The notes beneath the pieces were generated by a model that was given only the letters and a program-made list of their open reading frames with translations, did not search any database and was not told the DNA's origin. Positions 1-9,440 of a stretch of 64,000 nt of DNA are shown one piece after another. Every line of letters begins with the position of its first letter. The stretch's first letter is position 1. Both the position numbers and the translations under genes were made by a program. Source of the stretch: Micromonospora halotolerans. Lineage in GTDB: Bacteria; Actinomycetota; Actinomycetes; Mycobacteriales; Micromonosporaceae. Where the stretch lies: contig NZ_CP134876.1 of the NCBI RefSeq assembly GCF_032108445.1, positions 1,922,001 through 1,986,000 on the forward strand. Direction: 5' to 3'.

Positions 1-706
1 GATCGACAAGGCGGAGACCATCGTCGAGCGGTTCATGAAGCGCTGGCGGGGTGAGCCCGACCCGCGGCACGTCAAGGCCGTCGACGCCTACTTCATCTCG
101 GCCGCCGAGCACGGCCTGAACGCCTCCACCTTCACGGCCCGGATCGTCGCCTCGACCGGCGCCGACGCCGCCGCCTGCATCTCGTCGGGCATCGGCGCGC
201 TCTCCGGCCCGCTGCACGGCGGCGCGCCGTCGCGGGTGCTCAGCATGCTGGAGGCCGTCGAGCGCAGCGGCGACGCCGAGGGCTACGTCAAGGGCGTCCT
301 CGACCGGGGTGAGCGGCTGATGGGCTTCGGCCACCGGGTCTACCGGGCCGAGGACCCGCGCGCCCGGGTGCTCCGCCGCACCGCCAAGGAGCTGGGCGCG
401 CCGCGCTTCGAGATCGCCGAGGCGCTGGAGAAGGCCGCCCTGGCCGAGCTCCAGGCCCGCCGCCCGGACCGGGTGCTCGCCACCAACGTCGAGTTCTGGT
501 CGGCCGTGGTGCTGGACTTCGCCGAGGTGCCGGCGCACATGTTCACCTCGATGTTCACCTGCGCCCGGATGGGCGGTTGGTCCGCGCACATCCTGGAGCA
601 GAAGAAGCTCCAGCGGCTGGTCCGCCCGTCGGCCCGCTACGTCGGGCCGGGCAGCCGCAAGCCGCAGCAGGTCGAGGGCTGGGACGCCATCCCGCACGGC
701 GTCTGA
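1..706 (+). CDS. Citrate synthase, C-terminal part (5' end outside window)
   Basis: Condenses acetyl-CoA with oxaloacetate in the TCA cycle. The open frame runs in from the window edge, so the apparent ATG at 35 is internal and the N-terminus is missing. Family hallmarks are visible: the substrate loop GPLHGGAPS, the catalytic histidine region GFGHRVY, and a late VEFWSAVVLDFAEVP segment carrying the catalytic aspartate. The C-terminus (YVGPGSRKPQQVEGW) is typical of the actinobacterial citrate synthase 2 type. A strong hairpin follows the stop. A methylcitrate synthase role is less likely but cannot be excluded from this fragment. Confidence 0.93.
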   Translation, partial: IDKAETIVERFMKRWRGEPDPRHVKAVDAYFISAAEHGLNASTFTARIVASTGADAAACISSGIGALSGPLHGGAPSRVLSMLEAVERSGDAEGYVKGVLDRGERLMGFGHRVYRAEDPRARVLRRTAKELGAPRFEIAEALEKAALAELQARRPDRVLATNVEFWSAVVLDFAEVPAHMFTSMFTCARMGGWSAHILEQKKLQRLVRPSARYVGPGSRKPQQVEGWDAIPHGV

Positions 707-726
707 TCCCGCCCCGCGTACCCCGC

Positions 727-763
727 ACCAGGGCCCGGTCCGCGACGGACCGGGCCCTGGTTC
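727..763 (+). terminator. Intrinsic terminator after citrate synthase
   Basis: A perfect 16-bp stem (ACCAGGGCCCGGTCCG and its complement) closes on a 3-base loop at 743-745. It starts about 20 bases after the stop codon. There is only a short T tract, as usual in high-GC actinobacteria. Confidence 0.8.
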
Positions 764-915
764 GTGTGGCGCATCCCTCAGCCCCGGGAGTGGGACCAGC
801 CGTCGGGACGGGCGGCGCGGGTGCGAGGATGAAGGCCGGCAGCGCCGCCGGACCGGGCTCGGACCCGGCTCCGCCGCGCGCCCGCGCGTGGCCGCCGTCG
901 CTCCGCGCCCGCTGA

Positions 916-2082
<1,167 letters not shown>

Positions 2083-2092
2083 TCGTCTGGTG

Positions 2093-2132
2093 ACGGTGAG
2101 TGGTCGCCGGGGCTCCGGCGACCACCCACCGT
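2093..2132 (+). terminator. Terminator after serC
   Basis: An 18-bp stem with one mismatch closes on a GGCT loop at 2111-2114. The inner 11 bp (GTGGTCGCCGG at 2100-2110, CCGGCGACCAC at 2115-2125) pair perfectly. It lies just past the serC stop. Confidence 0.8.
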
Positions 2133-2271
2133 GATCATCGCCGCAGCTCAGTCGCAACATGCCGGGTGTCGCATCCCCCACCTTCGGGTAGAGGAGCGTA
2201 CGGTGGTCCGAGGACGCCCGGGTGGCCGGCTCGTGGCGTGACGGCCAGCGAAGCGGGACGGAGGCAAGCCC

Positions 2272-3360
2272 ATGCGCCCAGTACGCTTCGTCGCCCTCTC
2301 GGAGGACGGCCAGGCTCTGGTGCTCGCCGACGAGGTCGGGCGCCTGCTCGCCCTGCCCATCGACGAGCGCATCGCCTCGGCGCTGCACGCCGAGCCGGGC
2401 GCGGCCCCGCTCGCGGTCGTGCCGAGCGCCGCCGACCCGACCCCGTCGCTCTCTCCGCGGGACATCCAGGCCCGGATCCGCTCCGGCGAGTCCGCCGAGG
2501 ACGTCGCCCGGATCGCCGGCGTCCCGGTCGACCGCGTCCTGCGCTACGCGGGCCCGGTGCTCCAGGAGCGGGCCATGCTCGCCCAGCACGCCCGGCGCAC
2601 CCGGCTCAAGGGCGCCGAGAAGCCGACGCCGCTGGCCGAGGTGGTCAACGGCCGGCTGGCCCAGCACGGGATCGACACCGAGAAGATCTCCTGGGACGCC
2701 TACCGCCGCGACGACGGCACCTGGCGGATCATCGCCACCTGGCCGTCCGGCAAGGCCACCGCGCAGGCGGTCTGGGATCTCGACAAGACCCGGCAGAACG
2801 TCGCGCCGCACGACGACATGGCGCAGTACCTGTGCGCCGAGCGTCCCACGCCGATTCTCGGCCAGGAGCCGGCGCCCGAGCGGGGCGGCCACGCGCTGCC
2901 CGGCCCGTCGCGCGGCGAGCCGAGCCGGGGTGGGCACGGCCTGCCGTCGCCCTCCGAGCACGCCCGTCCGGGTCGGGACCCGATCCGCGCCGGCCGGGAC
3001 GCGCTGCTCGCCTCGCTGGACCGGCCGCTCGGCGGCACGTCCGGTCGCGGTCTGGACACCCGTTCCCCGGCCGCGCTGGCCGGGTCCGACGCCCCCCGCC
3101 AGCGGGCGGTCACCGGAGGCGCGGCCGCGCTGCTCGGCGGCGGCCAGGGCTCCGCGTTCGACGACGACTCGGACGCGCCGAAGGAGATCCCCGCCGTGCC
3201 GTCGCTGGCCGTGCTGCGGCCCCGTCGCACCGGTCCCGCGGCGGCGACCGGCGGCACCGGCAGTGAGTCCACCGAGGCCGGTGGCAAGCCGCGCAAGCGC
3301 CTGCCCAGCTGGGACGACGTCCTCTTCGGCACCGGCCCGGCGGCCCGCGAGTCCTCCTGA
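2272..3360 (+). CDS. sepH: Cell division protein SepH (DUF3071 family)
   Basis: SepH assists FtsZ ring assembly during sporulation septation and vegetative growth in actinobacteria (family knowledge). The 362-aa product starts MRPVRFVALSEDG, the conserved N-terminus of the family. The DUF3071 domain includes a helix-turn-helix-like stretch around residues 64-110 (IQARIRSGESAEDVARIAG). The C-terminal half is a proline- and charge-rich, probably disordered linker ending in the conserved RLPSWDDVLFG motif. An AAGCGGGACGGAGG ribosome-binding region precedes the ATG. It stands alone between serC and an aldo/keto reductase. Confidence 0.92.
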   Translation: MRPVRFVALSEDGQALVLADEVGRLLALPIDERIASALHAEPGAAPLAVVPSAADPTPSLSPRDIQARIRSGESAEDVARIAGVPVDRVLRYAGPVLQERAMLAQHARRTRLKGAEKPTPLAEVVNGRLAQHGIDTEKISWDAYRRDDGTWRIIATWPSGKATAQAVWDLDKTRQNVAPHDDMAQYLCAERPTPILGQEPAPERGGHALPGPSRGEPSRGGHGLPSPSEHARPGRDPIRAGRDALLASLDRPLGGTSGRGLDTRSPAALAGSDAPRQRAVTGGAAALLGGGQGSAFDDDSDAPKEIPAVPSLAVLRPRRTGPAAATGGTGSESTEAGGKPRKRLPSWDDVLFGTGPAARESS

Positions 3361-3421
3361 GCGACGGTCCACCCTGGGATTGCGTGAGGCACTCTAAGTG
3401 CCCGCGTGCCAGGGTGGACCC

Positions 3422-4408
3422 ATGGAGTACACGAACCTGGGACGCACCGGTCTGTCGGTGAGCCGGCTCTGCCTCGGCACCATGAACTTCGGTCCGCAGA
3501 CCGACGAGCCGGACAGCTTCGCCATCATGGACCGGGCACTCGAACACGGGATCAACTTCTTCGACACCGCCAACGTCTACGGCTGGAAGACCGGCGAGGG
3601 CGTCACCGAACAGATCATCGGCCGGTGGTTCGCCCAGGGCGGCGGGCGCCGGGACAAGGTCGTCCTGGCCACCAAGGTCTACGGCAAGATGGGCGAGTGG
3701 CCCAACGATCAGGGCCTGAGCGCCCGGCACATCATCCGGGCCTGCGAGGACTCGCTGCGCCGCCTGCAGACCGACACCATCGACCTCTACCAGATGCACC
3801 ACATCTCCCGGACCACGCCGTGGGAGGAGATCTGGCAGGCCATGGAGACCCTGGTCGCCCAGGGGAAGGTCCTCTACGTCGGCTCGTCCAACTTCGCCGG
3901 CTGGCACATCGCGCAGGCGCAGGCGGCGGCCGGCCGCCGCAACTTCCTCGGCCTCGTCTCCGAGCAGTGCATCTACAACCTGATGACCCGCCACGTCGAG
4001 CTGGAGGTGGTCCCGGCCGCGCAGCACTACGGGCTGGGCATCATCCCCTGGTCGCCGCTGCACGGCGGGCTGCTCGCCGGGGTCATCCGCAAGATGGCCG
4101 AGGGCGGCGCGGCCCGCGGCGCCAGCGGCCGGTCGGCCGACGCGCTCGCCGAGCACCGGGCCACCATCGAGGCGTACGAGAAGCTCTGCGCGGACCTGGG
4201 CCACGACCCGGCGGACGTGGCGCTGGCCTGGCTGCTCTCCCGCCCGGGCGTGACCGCCCCGATCGTCGGCCCGCGCACCATGGACCAGCTCGACCGCAAC
4301 CTGGGCGCGCTGGCCGTGCGGCTCGACGAGACCACGCTGGAGAAGCTCGATGAGCTCTTCCCGCCGGTCGGCAACGGCGGCCCCGGCCCCGAAGCCTGGG
4401 CCTGGTAG
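3422..4408 (+). CDS. Aldo/keto reductase
   Basis: NADPH-dependent oxidoreductase of the AKR fold, with cytosolic carbonyl or sugar-type substrates that the sequence does not identify. The catalytic tetrad can be read: Asp and Tyr in FFDTANVYGW, Lys in LATKVYGK, His in YQMHHI. The cofactor motif near the C-terminus is PIVGPRTMDQLDRN. I chose the ATG at 3422, giving 328 aa that start at the conserved MEYTNLGRTGLSVS. A GTG at 3398 would add eight unconserved residues. The nearby GGGTGG is a weak ribosome-binding site. It is convergent with thpR. Confidence 0.9.
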   Translation: MEYTNLGRTGLSVSRLCLGTMNFGPQTDEPDSFAIMDRALEHGINFFDTANVYGWKTGEGVTEQIIGRWFAQGGGRRDKVVLATKVYGKMGEWPNDQGLSARHIIRACEDSLRRLQTDTIDLYQMHHISRTTPWEEIWQAMETLVAQGKVLYVGSSNFAGWHIAQAQAAAGRRNFLGLVSEQCIYNLMTRHVELEVVPAAQHYGLGIIPWSPLHGGLLAGVIRKMAEGGAARGASGRSADALAEHRATIEAYEKLCADLGHDPADVALAWLLSRPGVTAPIVGPRTMDQLDRNLGALAVRLDETTLEKLDELFPPVGNGGPGPEAWAW

Positions 4409-4501
4409 TCCCCGCGCCGGGGCGGGCCCCGCGCCTGCCCGCCGGTTCTTCGCCGGGGCGGGCCCCGCGCCCGCCCCGGCGGACCCGGGCGCCCCTGCGA
4501 C
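4409..4501. terminator. GC-rich direct repeat and hairpin between convergent genes
   Basis: The 20-base string GCCGGGGCGGGCCCCGCGCC occurs at 4416-4435 and again at 4452-4471. The second copy forms a 12-bp perfect stem with CCCGCCCCGGCG at 4470-4481 around a 7-base loop. The position between the stops of two convergent genes suggests a bidirectional terminator that has been partly duplicated. Confidence 0.65.
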
Positions 4502-5080
4502 TCAGACGGGCCAGGCCGCGAGGCGGTCGTAGGTGGGGCGCGGGCCCGGATGGCTGCGCACCAGGACCAGCTCGTCGGCGCTCCACTCCGGGCCGAGGTA
4601 GTCGTGCAGGGTCACCCGGTCGGCGAGCACGTCCGCGCGGTCGATCCGGTCGCCGGGGCGGGCGATGGTGAGGTGGGCCCGGAACGGCTTCTCGTCGTGC
4701 GGCAGCCGGGCCCGGCGCAGCCCCGACCGGATGAGCCGGGCGAGCACGGTCAGCCCGTCGACCTCGCCGCGTACGTCCACCCAGAGCACCGTGAACCGGC
4801 CGCGCCCGAAGCTGCCCCCGCCGCCGAGCCGCAGCCGCGGGGAGCTGCCCCGGGCGTCCCGGAACGTCTGCGCGGCGAGGCCGAGCGCGCTCTCCACGTC
4901 GACCAGCCGGTCGTCGGGAGTGTCGCCGAGGAAGGCCAGGGTGAGGTGCGCGTTGGCCGGGTCGGCCAGCCGGACGTTGGTGCCGGCGGCCGCGGCGGCG
5001 CCGGTGTGCAGCCGGGCCACCTGGGCGCTCAGGTCGTCGACCGCCGGCTTCGGCGGGTAGATCGCGACGAAGAGCCGCAC
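4502..5080 (-). CDS. thpR: RNA 2',3'-cyclic phosphodiesterase (2H phosphoesterase)
   Basis: Hydrolyses 2',3'-cyclic phosphodiester ends of RNA to 2'-phosphates. This LigT/ThpR family was first named for tRNA half ligation. The 192-aa product carries both family HxTx motifs, HLTL near residue 45 and HLTI near residue 136, and starts with the conserved RLFVAIYPP strand. The ATG at 5080 is four bases from the stop of the upstream gene, so the two are probably co-transcribed. Confidence 0.92.
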   Translation of the reverse strand: MRLFVAIYPPKPAVDDLSAQVARLHTGAAAAAGTNVRLADPANAHLTLAFLGDTPDDRLVDVESALGLAAQTFRDARGSSPRLRLGGGGSFGRGRFTVLWVDVRGEVDGLTVLARLIRSGLRRARLPHDEKPFRAHLTIARPGDRIDRADVLADRVTLHDYLGPEWSADELVLVRSHPGPRPTYDRLAAWPV

Positions 5081-5083
5081 CGC

Positions 5084-5593
5084 TCAGCGGTGCCGCTGGT
5101 GATGGCCGGGGCGGGCGGCGGGCAGGGTGAGCCCGGCGGCGTGCAGGAGGCCCTCGACGCGGACCCGTTCGATCTCCCGGTCGACGCCCTCCAGCTCGGC
5201 CAGGTGCTCGGCGATGCCCAGCGCCCCGCAGGCGGCCCGCAGCCGCTCGTCGTACGCGTCGATGACCGCGCCGTGCCAGACCACCGAGCGGTCGGCGGCG
5301 GCGAGCCGGTGGCCGCCGAGGCGGCGCAGGTCGATGGCGAGCTGTTCCAGCGGGCGGCGGCCTTCCCGGTCGAACTCGGTCAGGTCGATGTCCCTGGTGA
5401 GCGACTCGGCCTCGATGGCCCGGTCCAGCCGCGCGATGGTGCGGCGCTCCCGCCGCTGCTCGCGCCACTCGGCCCACCCGCAGGCCACCCGGTCGAGGAT
5501 CTCGTCGGCGCAGAAGACCAGCGCGAAGAGGGCCGGCAGGCAGCAGACGGCGAGAATCGCCAGCACCAGCAGCAGACCCCGTCCCACTCCCAC
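5084..5593 (-). CDS. Hypothetical protein with one N-terminal membrane helix
   Basis: I do not recognise the family. The 169-aa product begins with a hydrophobic helix (residues 5-28, LLLVLAILAVCCLPALFALVF). A long, charged, probably helical cytoplasmic region follows, rich in Arg/Glu (WREQRRERRTIARLDRAIE), and the tail is His/Arg rich. The GTG start at 5593 is supported by position only; a second GTG lies two codons in. It is upstream of thpR with a 3-base gap, so it is likely an operon partner. Confidence 0.7.
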   Translation of the reverse strand: MGVGRGLLLVLAILAVCCLPALFALVFCADEILDRVACGWAEWREQRRERRTIARLDRAIEAESLTRDIDLTEFDREGRRPLEQLAIDLRRLGGHRLAAADRSVVWHGAVIDAYDERLRAACGALGIAEHLAELEGVDREIERVRVEGLLHAAGLTLPAARPGHHQRHR

Positions 5594-5663
5594 ATATCGA
5601 CGCTAAGCCGCGTCGTCCCCGCCCGCCACCCGTTTGGCGACATCCGGACGCGAATGAATGAGG

Positions 5664-5697
5664 AAGGACCGGTCCCCTCGGTCGGGAACCGGTCCTT
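5664..5697 (-). terminator. Terminator after the MFS gene
   Basis: The inverted repeat AAGGACCGGTCCCC / GGGAACCGGTCCTT pairs 13 of 14 bases around a short loop. It sits 15 bases beyond the MFS stop on the minus strand. Confidence 0.75.
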
Positions 5698-5712
5698 CGG
5701 GCGGTCGACGGG

Positions 5713-6999
5713 TCACTCCGCTCCGGGCGACACCACGTAGAAGCGCGGCATGGGCAGCACCCGCATCCGCAGCCGGGCGCCGGAGCGGCGCAGCTGCCAG
5801 GTGAGCGCCAGCAGCGCGGCGGCCAGCGAGATCAGGCCACCGGTCCAGATGCTCGCGCCGGCCCCGAAGGTCTCGGCCACCCAGCCGATGATCGGCGCGC
5901 CGACCGGGTTGGTGCCCAGGAAGACGAGCACCCACAGCGCCATCACCCGGCCACGGAAGGCGGCGTCGACGCCGAGCTGGACCCGCTGGTTGGCGGCCTG
6001 GGCGAAGAAGACCATGAAGAACCCGGTGGGCAGCAGCAGCGCCACCACCAGCCAGTACGACCCGGCGAGCCCGACCAGCGTGCCGAAACTGGCACAGCCG
6101 ACCGCCGCGCCGAGCACCAGCCACACGCTGGGCCGGCTGCGCCGCCCGGTACCGGACAGGGCGCCGGCCAGCGCGCCGACCGCCAGCGCGGTGGTGAACA
6201 GGCCGAACGAGGCGGCACCGGTGTGGAACACGGTCTTGGCCAGCGCGGCGAGGGTGAGCTGGAAGTTGAACAGGGTCATCCCGACCACCGACATGAGCGC
6301 CATCGGCAGCAGGATGTCGGGGCGCCGCGCGACGTACCGCAGGCCGTCGACCACCTTGGCCTGATCGCGCTGGCCGGCCGGCGGCAGGTCCTTGCGGTAC
6401 AGCTCGTCGGTGCGCATCCGGACCACGTTGATCAGCGGGGCGATCGAGCTGAACGCGGTGATCAGGAAGACCGGGCCGACGTCGAAGGCGGCGATGGCCA
6501 GGCCGGCGACGGCCGGGCCGAGGATCCGGGCCGAGTTGAAGGTGGCCGCGTTGAGCGAGAGCGCGTTCGGGAGCAGCGGCATGCCGACCAGCTCGGAGAC
6601 GAACGCCTGCCGGACCGGGGTCTCCACCGCGTTGAACACCCCGAGCAGGGCGGCGAACGCGAAGACGTGCCAGAGCTGCACCAGCCCGGTGACCACCAGG
6701 AGGCTCATCGCCAGCGCCAGCACGGTCCAGAAGATGTTGGCGATGAAGAGCAGCATCCGCTTGTCATAGCGGTCGGCGAGGCGACCGGAGATTAGCGTCA
6801 GCAGCAGCACGGGGGTGAACTGGAGCGCGGTGACCACGCCGAGCGCGGTCGCCGAGTTGCCACTGAGGTCGAGGACGAGCCAGTCCTGGGCGATGTACAT
6901 CATCCAGACGCCGATCAACTTGATCAGCTGTCCGGTGGCGAAGAGTCGGTAGTTGCGGACCCGTAGGGACTGGAACATCGTGCTCAACTTGGCCTGCAC
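5713..6999 (-). CDS. MFS transporter, probable drug efflux
   Basis: A 428-aa integral membrane protein with about 12 hydrophobic segments. It has the family A-motif (GRLADRYDKRMLL, residues 71-83) and an N-terminal FxxLRxRNYRLFATGQ stretch typical of the DHA3/enterobactin-exporter type of MFS (TIGR00900-like). The GTG at 6999 is preceded by GAGGAGG at 10-base spacing; an ATG eight codons in is an alternative. It lies 76 bases downstream of a MarR gene in the same direction, which points to a regulated exporter of a toxic compound. The substrate is unknown. Confidence 0.88.
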   Translation of the reverse strand: MQAKLSTMFQSLRVRNYRLFATGQLIKLIGVWMMYIAQDWLVLDLSGNSATALGVVTALQFTPVLLLTLISGRLADRYDKRMLLFIANIFWTVLALAMSLLVVTGLVQLWHVFAFAALLGVFNAVETPVRQAFVSELVGMPLLPNALSLNAATFNSARILGPAVAGLAIAAFDVGPVFLITAFSSIAPLINVVRMRTDELYRKDLPPAGQRDQAKVVDGLRYVARRPDILLPMALMSVVGMTLFNFQLTLAALAKTVFHTGAASFGLFTTALAVGALAGALSGTGRRSRPSVWLVLGAAVGCASFGTLVGLAGSYWLVVALLLPTGFFMVFFAQAANQRVQLGVDAAFRGRVMALWVLVFLGTNPVGAPIIGWVAETFGAGASIWTGGLISLAAALLALTWQLRRSGARLRMRVLPMPRFYVVSPGAE

Positions 7000-7075
7000 T
7001 CTTGGTGCGCCTCCTCGCGATCATGTACGCCTCATCCACAACGGACGAAGCGGACCGCAGGACGCGGGTACCCGC

Positions 7076-7525
7076 TCAGGCGCGAGCGATGCCCTGGAGG
7101 ATGTCGGCGGCGCGCCGCAGCGTGTCGCGTTCCTCCTCGGTCAGGGCGGCCAGCCGGCTGGCCAGCCACTCGTTGCGGGCCCGCTCGAACTGCTCGAGTA
7201 CGGCCCGTCCTCCTTCGGTTGCCGCCAGGATGACCTGCCGTCCGTCGGTCGGGTGGGGGGTCCGCTGCACGAGGCCGCGGTCCTCCAGCTTTGCGACGAT
7301 CTTGGTCATCGTGGGCGGCTGCACCCGCTCGACATCGGCCAGCTCCCGGGGTGTCAGGGCGCCCGCCAGGTTGAGGCTGGTGAGCGCCGAGAGCTGGGTG
7401 ACCGTGAGGTCGCCGACCGGTCGGGCCTGTCGGACCCGCCGGTTGAGTCGGGTGATCGCATCACGCAGCTGAGGGGCCAGCTGCGCCGGTGGCACGCGTT
7501 TCGCCGTCACCGTCCGCTCCGTCAC
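7076..7525 (-). CDS. MarR family transcriptional regulator
   Basis: A 149-aa winged-helix repressor. Residues 45-110 hold the recognition helix (VQPPTMTKIVAKLEDRGLV) and the wing (RTPHPTDGRQVILAAT). It probably represses itself and the downstream MFS gene and responds to a small ligand. The GTG start at 7525 lies one base from a perfect 7+7 dyad and has no Shine-Dalgarno sequence, suggesting a leaderless transcript. The next permissible start would remove conserved N-terminal helix residues. Confidence 0.92.
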   Translation of the reverse strand: MTERTVTAKRVPPAQLAPQLRDAITRLNRRVRQARPVGDLTVTQLSALTSLNLAGALTPRELADVERVQPPTMTKIVAKLEDRGLVQRTPHPTDGRQVILAATEGGRAVLEQFERARNEWLASRLAALTEEERDTLRRAADILQGIARA

Positions 7526-7526
7526 G

Positions 7527-7543
7527 TTAGTTAGCTTAACTAA
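7527..7543. promoter_or_regulatory. Predicted MarR operator
   Basis: TTAGTTAGCTTAACTAA is a perfect inverted repeat (TTAGTTA-GCT-TAACTAA) in otherwise GC-rich DNA, ending one base upstream of the marR start codon. A further copy of the half-site (GGCTAAC) follows at 7551-7557. Spacing to the start codon fits an operator that covers the -10 region of a leaderless promoter. Confidence 0.82.
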
Positions 7544-7587
7544 TGAGCCTGGCTAACGACATGCGATATGACCAGGCTCACCAGGGG

Positions 7588-9069
7588 TCAGAGGACCACG
7601 GACTCGATCGGCCCGCGCAGGAAGTAGAGGACGAACAGCGCCGCCACCCCGTACAGCAGGGGGTGGACGTCCCGGAAGCGGCCCTTCGCCAGCTTCAGCA
7701 GCACGAAGGTGATCACCCCGGCGCCGATGCCGTTCGAGATCGAGTAGGTGAAGGGCATCAGCACGATCGTGAGGAACGCCGGGATGGCGATCTCGTAGTC
7801 GGTCCAGTCGATCGTGCGGACCGCCGTCATCATCAGGAAGCCGACCACCACGAGGGCCGTCGACGCGGCCTCGAAGGGCACCACCACCGCCAGCGGCGCG
7901 AGGAACATGGCCAGCAGGAACAGGCTGCCCGTGACCAGGTTGGCCACCCCGGTCCGGGCGCCCTCCGCGACACCGGCGGCACTCTCGATGTACGACGTGT
8001 TGCTCGACACCGAGGCCGCGCCACCCGCCGCGGCGGCGATCGAGTCGACCAGCAGGATCTCCCGGGCCCGTGGCGGGGTGCCCCGGTCGTCCAGCATGTC
8101 GCCCTCCTGGCCGATGGCGACCATCGTGCCCATGGTGTCGAAGAAGTCCGTGATCAGCAGGGTGAAGACGAACATCAGCGGGACCAGCCAGCCGACCCGG
8201 GTCCACGAGTCCAGCACGTTGAAGTTGCCGAGCAGCGAGAGGTCCGGAACGTCCACCACCTTCGCCGGCAGCTCGGGCACGTTCAACGCCCAGCCCTTCG
8301 GGTTCGGCTTCCCGTCGACGAACGACGGCCCGATGTTGCCGATCGCCTCCACCACGATCGCCAGCACGGTGGAGGCCAGGATGCCGATCAGGATCGCGCC
8401 GCGCACCCGGCGTACCACCAGCACCAGGGTGAGCAGCAGACCCACCACGAAGACCAGCAGGGGCCAGCTGACGATCCGGCCGCTGATGCCCAGCCCGACC
8501 GGGACCGTGGTGTTCGCCGCGTCCGGAACCCGCCGGACGAACCCGGCGTCGACCAGGCCGATGATCGTGAGGAAGAGGCCGATGCCGACGCCGATCGCCG
8601 TCTTGAGCTGGGTCGGCACCGAGCGGAACACCGCCGTACGCAGCCCGGTGAGCACGAGGATGCCGATCAGCACCCCCTCGATCACCACGAGGCCCATGGC
8701 GTCCGCCCAGGTCATCTGCGGTGCGATCTCGAACGCGACCAGCGCGTTCACGCCCAGCCCGGCGGCCAGCGCGATCGGGAACCGGGCCACGACCCCCATC
8801 AGGATCGTCATCACGCCGGCAACCAGCGCCGTGGCCGCCGCCAGCGCCGGGATGGCGAGCTTGCGCCCGTCCCCGTCGACCGCGCCGCCCAGGATCAGCG
8901 GGTTCAACACCACGATGTACGCCATCGTGAAGAACGTGGCCAGCCCGCCCCGGACCTCCCGGCCCGGCGTCGACCGGCGGGCGGAGATCTCGAAGAAGCG
9001 GTCGAAGGCGTTGCGCGGGTGCGCGGGATCGGGTGGGGTGCCGTGGTCCGGCGGCGGCGCGATGGCCAT
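7588..9069 (-). CDS. NCS2 purine permease, AzgA type
   Basis: A proton-coupled importer of purine bases (adenine/guanine/hypoxanthine in characterised AzgA relatives). The 493-aa product has about 12-14 membrane segments and the family signatures FFTMAYIVVLNPLIL near residue 50 and SNTSYIESAAGVAEGARTG. I start it at the ATG at 9069 because a GAGGA ribosome-binding site lies about 6 bases upstream; the frame stays open for another 13 codons. It stands alone and is divergent from the DUF2530 gene. Confidence 0.92.
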   Translation of the reverse strand: MAIAPPPDHGTPPDPAHPRNAFDRFFEISARRSTPGREVRGGLATFFTMAYIVVLNPLILGGAVDGDGRKLAIPALAAATALVAGVMTILMGVVARFPIALAAGLGVNALVAFEIAPQMTWADAMGLVVIEGVLIGILVLTGLRTAVFRSVPTQLKTAIGVGIGLFLTIIGLVDAGFVRRVPDAANTTVPVGLGISGRIVSWPLLVFVVGLLLTLVLVVRRVRGAILIGILASTVLAIVVEAIGNIGPSFVDGKPNPKGWALNVPELPAKVVDVPDLSLLGNFNVLDSWTRVGWLVPLMFVFTLLITDFFDTMGTMVAIGQEGDMLDDRGTPPRAREILLVDSIAAAAGGAASVSSNTSYIESAAGVAEGARTGVANLVTGSLFLLAMFLAPLAVVVPFEAASTALVVVGFLMMTAVRTIDWTDYEIAIPAFLTIVLMPFTYSISNGIGAGVITFVLLKLAKGRFRDVHPLLYGVAALFVLYFLRGPIESVVL

Positions 9070-9158
9070 CGGGTCCTCACATGTCGATCGACCGGTTGTC
9101 GCGCGCATCGTCCCAGATCACTCGCGGGCAGGGAAGAACGATCGCGTACGCTGGGCGG

Positions 9159-9419
9159 GTGCCCCAGGAGCAACCGCCGCGGCCCGAGCCGCTCGACCCG
9201 CCGATGGTGCCGTTCGCCCTCGCCGGGCTGGTCGCCTGGGCGGTGGTCGGGCTCGTGCTGCTGCTCTTCTTCCGCGACTGGCTCACCGCGCACGGGCATG
9301 AGAACTGGCTCTGGACCTGCCTGGCCGGTTTCCTGTGGGGCTTCCCCGGGCTGGCCGTGATGATGCGGCACGACGCCAACCGGCGCCGCCGCCGGGGAGC
9401 CACCGCCCGTCAGGGCTGA
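9159..9419 (+). CDS. DUF2530 small membrane protein
   Basis: An 86-aa protein with two predicted membrane helices (about residues 16-38 and 48-68) and a short Arg-rich tail (RRRRRGATARQG), matching the actinobacterial DUF2530 family. Its function is unknown. The GTG at 9159 gives the conserved proline-rich N-terminus before helix 1; the longer frame upstream overlaps the divergent permease start. Its stop lies inside a 17-base tandem repeat shared with the convergent gene end. Confidence 0.8.
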   Translation: MPQEQPPRPEPLDPPMVPFALAGLVAWAVVGLVLLLFFRDWLTAHGHENWLWTCLAGFLWGFPGLAVMMRHDANRRRRRGATARQG

Positions 9420-9437
9420 CCGCCCGTCAGAGCTGAC
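9404..9437. repeat. Tandem 17-base repeat between convergent genes
   Basis: CGCCCGTCAGGGCTGAC at 9404-9420 is repeated at 9421-9437 with one change. Each unit holds a small GTCAG/CTGAC dyad. The first unit covers the stop codon of the DUF2530 gene. Confidence 0.7.
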
Positions 9438-9440
9438 CGG

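Noticed and set aside
5713..9069. Secondary-metabolite cluster around the two transporters
   Set aside because: No synthase, NRPS/PKS or RiPP maturation genes nearby; the genes read as a MarR-MFS pair and a housekeeping permease.
7543..9360. 605-codon plus-strand frame
   Set aside because: It is antisense to the AzgA permease; the translation is Arg/His/Asp-rich and has no family motifs.
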